A stretch of 57,586 nt of DNA from QHXW01 sp035297145. GTDB lineage: Bacteria > Acidobacteriota > Terriglobia > Bryobacterales > Bryobacteraceae. Shown here one piece after another: positions 53,983 through 57,586 of the stretch. The first letter of the stretch is position 1. The number at the start of each line of letters is the position of its first letter. The stretch is taken from contig DATGZN010000074.1 in assembly GCA_035297145.1 (NCBI GenBank), forward strand, positions 1 through 57,586. Reading direction: 5' to 3'. The notes beneath the pieces were generated by a model. It did no database searches. It worked only from the letters and a program-made list of their open reading frames with translations, and was not told where the DNA came from. A program made the position numbers and the translations under genes.

Positions 53983-54849
53983 CTATGCTCCGGAAAGGAT
54001 CAGCTCGAAGCGCCGGTTCACTTCTTTCAGGTAGGCCTCGTTGCCCTTTTCCAGCTCCACCGTCGCCGTTCCCTTATAACCGATCTCGCCCAGCGCCTTG
54101 TGTACTTCTTTCCAATCGATCGAGCCATCCCGCAGATTGGTCCACTCGGTCTTGTCGTGCTCGTATTTGAAATCCTTTATATGCAGCTTGATGATGCGCT
54201 TGCCCAGCGTGCGAATCCAGTCCTGCGGATATCCATAGAAGACCACGTTGCCGACGTCGAAGTACGCGCGGATCCAGGGGCTATGGAACTCATCGATATA
54301 ATGCGCCATCTCCAGTGGGCTGAGCAGAAACTTGTTCCATACTTCCTCGATCCCGATGATCACCTTCAGCTCTTCCGCCATCGGGATTAGTTTCCGGATC
54401 TGTTCTTGCGACCGTGTCCAGGCATCTCGATAAGAAGTTTGCGGGTTCACCACCGCCGGCACCAGCAGCACCGTATCCGCTCCCCAGAAATGCGCGTTGC
54501 GCAGGCTGGTCTGCATGCCCTCCACGCTCTTTGCCACAACCGCGGGATCGGCAGATGAGAGCGGATAGTCCCAGTGCGCCATGTTCATGACCGAGTGGAT
54601 GCGCAGCCCCGATTTCTCCGCGGCCTTCTTCACTTCCTCGGCCTCGTGCTCGTCCGGCATGGTGGGGCACTCGATCTCCTCGAAACCGGCGTCGCGTGCC
54701 ATTTGCAGGCGGTCCGCGATGCTTACCTTGTTCGGCAGCATTTCGAATTCCACTGCCTTCTTGATCGGCAGGCGACCTGGCGCACCGCTCATCGCCGGGC
54801 GCATCAGCGCAGCCGCGGCGCTGGCAGTCAAAAACGTTCTTCGGTCCAT
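53983..54849 (-). CDS. Xylose isomerase-like TIM barrel protein, exported
   Basis: A 288-residue sugar phosphate isomerase/epimerase-like (AP endonuclease 2) barrel. The start DRRTFLTASAAAALMRP has the double arginine of a twin-arginine leader, though a Tat route is unproven. Metal-ligand regions are IGIEEVWNKFL, AYFDVGNVVFYG, KLHIKDF and TVELEKGN. ATG 54849 has GAGGAG 4-5 nt upstream; the neighbouring in-frame start at 54861 overlaps the previous gene. The substrate is unknown. It is distantly similar to the protein encoded just upstream, and the two are probably co-transcribed. Confidence 0.85.
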   Translation of the reverse strand: MDRRTFLTASAAAALMRPAMSGAPGRLPIKKAVEFEMLPNKVSIADRLQMARDAGFEEIECPTMPDEHEAEEVKKAAEKSGLRIHSVMNMAHWDYPLSSADPAVVAKSVEGMQTSLRNAHFWGADTVLLVPAVVNPQTSYRDAWTRSQEQIRKLIPMAEELKVIIGIEEVWNKFLLSPLEMAHYIDEFHSPWIRAYFDVGNVVFYGYPQDWIRTLGKRIIKLHIKDFKYEHDKTEWTNLRDGSIDWKEVHKALGEIGYKGTATVELEKGNEAYLKEVNRRFELILSGA

Positions 54850-54857
54850 ATCACTCC

Positions 54858-55760
54858 TCATGCGAGCCTCAGCCCGATTTCATTCGCTACTTTCATGATG
54901 TAGCGCTTCCCTTCATCGTATTCCTCGGCAGCCTTCAGGTGTTCGAGCATCAGGGGCGCATCCACCGGAAGTTTCGAAAGTTCGGTGAGATATGCGCGGT
55001 AGTCCACCTCGCCGCGGCCAGGAATCACTTCCACAAAGTGCAAGTTCATTTCTGGAATCCACTGCAAATCTTTGGCGTGGCACGAGGCAATCCACGGTCC
55101 CAGCTTGCGGAAACACTCGGAGATGAACTCACCATTGTGATAGAACTTGTCCGGACTGTTGACGCCGTTGCATACGTCCATGTGGACGGCGAAACCCGCG
55201 CGATCCACTGCGCGGAGCAGCTTCAAATAGGAATCTGGCCCATCCGGCAGGCTCCAGCCCATCATCTCAATAGTGAATTTCGTTCGCTTCGGCTTGACTT
55301 CGTCGATCACACGACGGCAGTTGTCGACCGTGGCGTCGAAAAATTCCTGCGAGAGATTCTTGGGGTTCGGCCCGTACCAGACCTTTGGATTATACGAACC
55401 GGCGATGTCCGGACAGCATCGCGCTCCCACGGCCTCGGCGAGCGCCAACCGCTCCGTCACGTAACGGAGGTTCTTGCCGCGCTTTTCGGCATCCGGATCG
55501 AGCATGTTGACCCACGCGCCAACCTCGGCGATGACGACATTTTCGGCCGCGAACGCCTTCTCGATTTCCCGTACCCGCGCCGTGTCCTCAACCTTGGCTT
55601 CCGGGCAGTATGCCGCGCTGTAGCCCAGCCGGCGGTGCTCACGCGCCAGTTCGCTCGGATCATCACTCTTGAGAAAGATCGGACCGCCGAGCCGGATCGG
55701 CTTTCCAGGGAAAGCTGCGAGCGTGGCAGCAGCCGCGCCGACGAATGCACGCCGGGTCAT
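54858..55760 (-). CDS. Xylose isomerase-like TIM barrel protein, exported
   Basis: A 300-residue sugar isomerase/epimerase-type barrel beginning TRRAFVGAAAATLAAFPG, a twin-arginine-like leader. Conserved segments are FTIEMMGWSLP, VHMDVCNGVN, ASCHAKDLQW and PLMLEHLKAAEEY, which supply the likely metal ligands. It is the first gene of a minus-strand run with a second such barrel and sppA. The ATG at 55760 lies 6 nt after TAGAAT with a TGA extension, so the transcript may begin at the ATG. The substrate is unknown; paired proteins of this type are abundant in Acidobacteria and Planctomycetes. Confidence 0.85.
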   Translation of the reverse strand: MTRRAFVGAAAATLAAFPGKPIRLGGPIFLKSDDPSELAREHRRLGYSAAYCPEAKVEDTARVREIEKAFAAENVVIAEVGAWVNMLDPDAEKRGKNLRYVTERLALAEAVGARCCPDIAGSYNPKVWYGPNPKNLSQEFFDATVDNCRRVIDEVKPKRTKFTIEMMGWSLPDGPDSYLKLLRAVDRAGFAVHMDVCNGVNSPDKFYHNGEFISECFRKLGPWIASCHAKDLQWIPEMNLHFVEVIPGRGEVDYRAYLTELSKLPVDAPLMLEHLKAAEEYDEGKRYIMKVANEIGLRLA

Positions 55761-55766
55761 GCAGCG

Positions 55767-55775
55767 ATTCTATCA
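55767..55775 (-). promoter_or_regulatory. Extended -10 box TGATAGAAT for the TIM-barrel operon
   Basis: TGA plus TAGAAT (55767-55772) ends exactly 6 nt before the ATG at 55760, which would place the transcription start at the A of the start codon. No Shine-Dalgarno sequence is seen. Confidence 0.5.
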
Positions 55776-55835
55776 GGGGCAGCGCGTTCCGTTCGCGACC
55801 TTCCCCACATTCAATGCGTTTGCGACACTGAACTT

Positions 55836-56723
55836 ATGAGTGACGTAGATCGTTGGCCGCCCCTGCCACTACACGAATGGCAGGATACGTACCGCACCCT
55901 TCACATGTGGACGCAGATCGCCGGCAAGATTCGCATGGCGCTGTCCCCACCCTTGAATCACTGGTGGCATGTTACTTTGTACGTCAATTCCCGCGGTCTG
56001 ACTACGGGACCCGTGCCGTACCCGCCTGGCGTCTTCGAAATCCAGTTTGATTTTCAGAAGCATGAGCTGACGATTTGCACCAGTGAGGGTGACATCAGAT
56101 CGCGGCCCTTGCGGGCGGAGTCCGTTGCCAGCTTCTATGGCGGCCTTTTCGAAGTCTTGAAATCGTTAGGCGTCGCTGTGGAAATCGATCTCAAGCCCCA
56201 GGAAGTTGGGGACGCCGTGCCGTTCGACCAGGATTATGCCAATTGCTCGTATGATGCCCGGTACGCGCATAGCTTCTGGCGCATACTAGTTTCCAGCGCC
56301 AAAGTGCTGCAGCAATTCCGCGCGAAGTTCACGGGCAAATGCAGCCCGGTTCACTTCTTCTGGGGCAGTTTCGACCTCGCCTGCACTCGCTTTTCCGGGC
56401 GAACGGCGCCGCCGCGCAAAGGTGTGATCAGCGGCCCGGCGTATTCGCACGAGGTCTCGAGCGCCGGCTTTTGGCCTGGAGGCGGCGCCGTGGACGGTCC
56501 GGCGTACTACTCTTACACCGTTCCTCAGCCGGCTGGCATCGAAAAAGAGCTCATACGGCCCGCGGCCGCCGGTTGGAACCCGCAACTCTCGGAATTCATT
56601 CTCATGTATGACGACGTGCGCCGCGCGGAGTCTCCCGAGCAGGCGTTACACGAATTTCTTGAAAGCACCTACGATGCAGGCGCGCGCCTTGCCAAGTGGG
56701 ACCGCGCCGCGCTAGAGGTTTGA
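55836..56723 (+). CDS. DUF5996 family protein
   Basis: A 295-residue cytoplasmic protein of the DUF5996 family; function unknown. Family segments are WPPLPLHEWQDTYRTLHMWTQIAGKIR in pieces, LNHWWHVTLYV, GLTTGPVPYP, FWGSFDLACTRFSGR and a Gly/Pro-rich SAGFWPGGG region before AYYSYTVPQPAG. The open frame continues upstream to about 54939, but that region is antisense to the TIM-barrel gene; ATG 55836 is the family start. No good Shine-Dalgarno sequence is seen. It is convergent with the sigma factor gene, 7 nt apart. Confidence 0.83.
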   Translation: MSDVDRWPPLPLHEWQDTYRTLHMWTQIAGKIRMALSPPLNHWWHVTLYVNSRGLTTGPVPYPPGVFEIQFDFQKHELTICTSEGDIRSRPLRAESVASFYGGLFEVLKSLGVAVEIDLKPQEVGDAVPFDQDYANCSYDARYAHSFWRILVSSAKVLQQFRAKFTGKCSPVHFFWGSFDLACTRFSGRTAPPRKGVISGPAYSHEVSSAGFWPGGGAVDGPAYYSYTVPQPAGIEKELIRPAAAGWNPQLSEFILMYDDVRRAESPEQALHEFLESTYDAGARLAKWDRAALEV

Positions 56724-56730
56724 AGGTCCA

Positions 56731-57393
56731 TCACGCCCCGATTCGCTTGAGAACGCGCGCGACGGTCCGGTCACACCGGGCCCCCAGGAACGAGTAAGCT
56801 TCAGCGATGGCTGGTCCGATGCGGCTTTCCAGGTCGCGGCGCAGCAGGGCGCGCGAGCGGTGCAAGCGCGTTTTCACCGCTTCTTCGGATAACCCGAGGC
56901 AATCCGCTGTCTCGGTGGTGCTCAACTGCTCCACTTCCCTCAGCACGAACACAGAGCGATACCTTTCCGGCAGCGCGTCCACTGCGGCTTCGAGCATCTG
57001 CCCCAACTGGCCCCGGATCGCTTCCGTCTCCGGTGTCGTAGATGTCGTCTGTCGGCGATTCACTTCGGCAATGACCTCCCCTGATTGGTCTTCAATCTGC
57101 GTCCAACGCTTCCCTTTCCGGCTGCGCGCCAGGGCCTCATGAAAAGCGATCCGCGTCAACCACGTGGCAAAAAGGGCGAGCCCACGGAACTGGTCCAGGT
57201 GCTCGTACGCACGCACCCACGCTTCCTGCAGCACGTCCTCGGCTTCGGTCTCATCGGTCAATACTGAGCGAATCGTCCGATACAGGCGCTGGTTGTAGCG
57301 TCGCATGAGCAGCTCGTACAATCCGGTTTCGCCCGCGCGAACCCGATCCACCACCTCGAGGTCCGAGACGGATTGGCATTCCTTCGGCACCAT
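56731..57393 (-). CDS. ECF-type RNA polymerase sigma factor
   Basis: A 220-residue extracytoplasmic-function sigma factor. Region 2 runs about 22-90 (YELLMRRYNQRLYRTIRSVL, AEDVLQEAWVRAYEHLDQFRG), region 4 about 130-190 (ALPERYRSVFVLREVEQLSTTETADCLGLSEEAVKTRLHRSR in pieces). The C-terminal tail GARCDRTVARVLKRI is a Cys-containing extension seen in one ECF group; such proteins usually carry it alongside a small zinc-binding anti-sigma partner, which is not visible here. The gene is 54 bases from the insertion sequence end, so its promoter region may have been altered. Confidence 0.9.
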   Translation of the reverse strand: MVPKECQSVSDLEVVDRVRAGETGLYELLMRRYNQRLYRTIRSVLTDETEAEDVLQEAWVRAYEHLDQFRGLALFATWLTRIAFHEALARSRKGKRWTQIEDQSGEVIAEVNRRQTTSTTPETEAIRGQLGQMLEAAVDALPERYRSVFVLREVEQLSTTETADCLGLSEEAVKTRLHRSRALLRRDLESRIGPAIAEAYSFLGARCDRTVARVLKRIGA

Positions 57394-57446
57394 ATTTAAC
57401 TAAGAGTCGCGAAGGGGGCAAAGGTTACAACGAGGGCAAGAATTTC

Positions 57447-57586
57447 GGTTGTGTTGCGAAAAACCGGAATCGGACTGCGGTAGCGTAAAGCGATGCCGAT
57501 TCGGCCGACCGATCCTTTCTTCTGGCGGCATTACGAAGGTCCAATCATCCTCGTCTGTGTGCGTTGGTACTTGCGCCTCCCGCTGA
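57447..57586 (+). mobile_element. Left end of an IS6-family insertion sequence (cut by window edge)
   Basis: GGTTGTGTTGCGAAAA at 57447-57462 resembles IS6-type terminal inverted repeats (GGTTCTGTTGCAAAG form), and a transposase start follows at 57493. The right end and target duplication are beyond the window, so the exact boundary is provisional. Confidence 0.55.
57493..57586 (+). CDS. IS6-family transposase, 5' fragment at the window edge
   Basis: The first 31 codons of an open frame running off the window. The peptide DPFFWRHYEGPIILVCVRWY followed by LRLPL matches the conserved start of IS6/IS26-type DDE transposases (F-x-x-RHF-x-x-x-II-L-x-VRWYLR-x-x-LS). The DDE catalytic core would lie outside. 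Because only the N-terminus is seen, intactness cannot be judged. Confidence 0.7.
   Translation, partial: MPIRPTDPFFWRHYEGPIILVCVRWYLRLPL

Noticed and set aside
54939..55835. N-terminal extension of the DUF5996 frame
   Set aside because: This part is antisense to a TIM-barrel gene and shows no family similarity; the ATG at 55836 fits the family start.

Overview
The window is about 57.6 kb of GC-rich, gene-dense DNA from a Gram-negative (LpxB, RND/TolC export) heterotrophic bacterium. The mix of genes fits Acidobacteriota best, probably Bryobacterales (Solibacter-like): a SpoIVB-S55-type secreted protein, secreted S9 and M1-like proteins, TIM-barrel isomerases with twin-arginine-like leaders, a PEP-CTERM protein, a split methylmalonyl-CoA mutase and a scpA-scpB-rluB block. 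The assignment rests on gene content only; there is no rRNA or tRNA gene in the window.

Layout. 1-3.0 kb: a palindromic repeat, then scpA-scpB-rluB and a CoA-binding protein. 3.0-7.4 kb (minus): an S55-like secreted protein, a secreted beta-propeller and a DUF192 protein. 7.5-14.5 kb (plus): a complete autoregulated RND efflux operon (TetR, adaptor, pump, outer-membrane channel) with a clear promoter and palindromic operator. 14.7-21.2 kb (minus): yebC-ruvC, a secreted unknown, a TlpA-like thioredoxin and pyruvate carboxylase. 21.6-24.8 kb (minus): hisS-aspS and a small unknown gene. 24.9-31.2 kb (plus): S9 peptidase, M23 peptidase, then hsdM-hsdS without hsdR. 31.2-35.0 kb (minus): a reduced PaaK-like protein, an amidohydrolase, an NHL propeller and an unknown. 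35.0-35.7 kb: a less GC-rich patch with small genes, one apparently cut by an in-frame stop. 35.7-38.8 kb (plus): lpxB and a catalytically dead M1-like protein. 38.8-43.1 kb (minus): a PEP-CTERM protein, and the mutase subunits followed by a NYN/LOTUS protein. 43.3-44.6 kb: phosphomannomutase. 44.6-55.8 kb (minus): an unknown, Fe-alcohol dehydrogenase, glutamine-synthetase-like ligase, amino-acid permease, frataxin, an NRAMP-like transporter, a free-standing PRC/MgtE-N/CBS protein, SppA and two TIM-barrel isomerases. 55.8 kb to the end: a DUF5996-like gene, an ECF sigma factor and the left end of an IS6-type insertion sequence.

The observations most worth following are: (a) an NRAMP-like transporter with altered metal-site motifs next to a soluble protein carrying the sensor half of MgtE but no channel, which suggests a two-protein magnesium transport and sensing unit; (b) a recurring promoter layout in which a -10 box, often extended TGn, lies only 6-11 nt before the start codon of genes without a Shine-Dalgarno sequence, pointing to common leaderless transcription; (c) an orphan type I methyltransferase pair with a shortened HsdM N-terminus; (d) an M1-family pseudoenzyme; (e) dispersed palindromic and short tandem repeats, one of them inside the 5' leader of the efflux operon.
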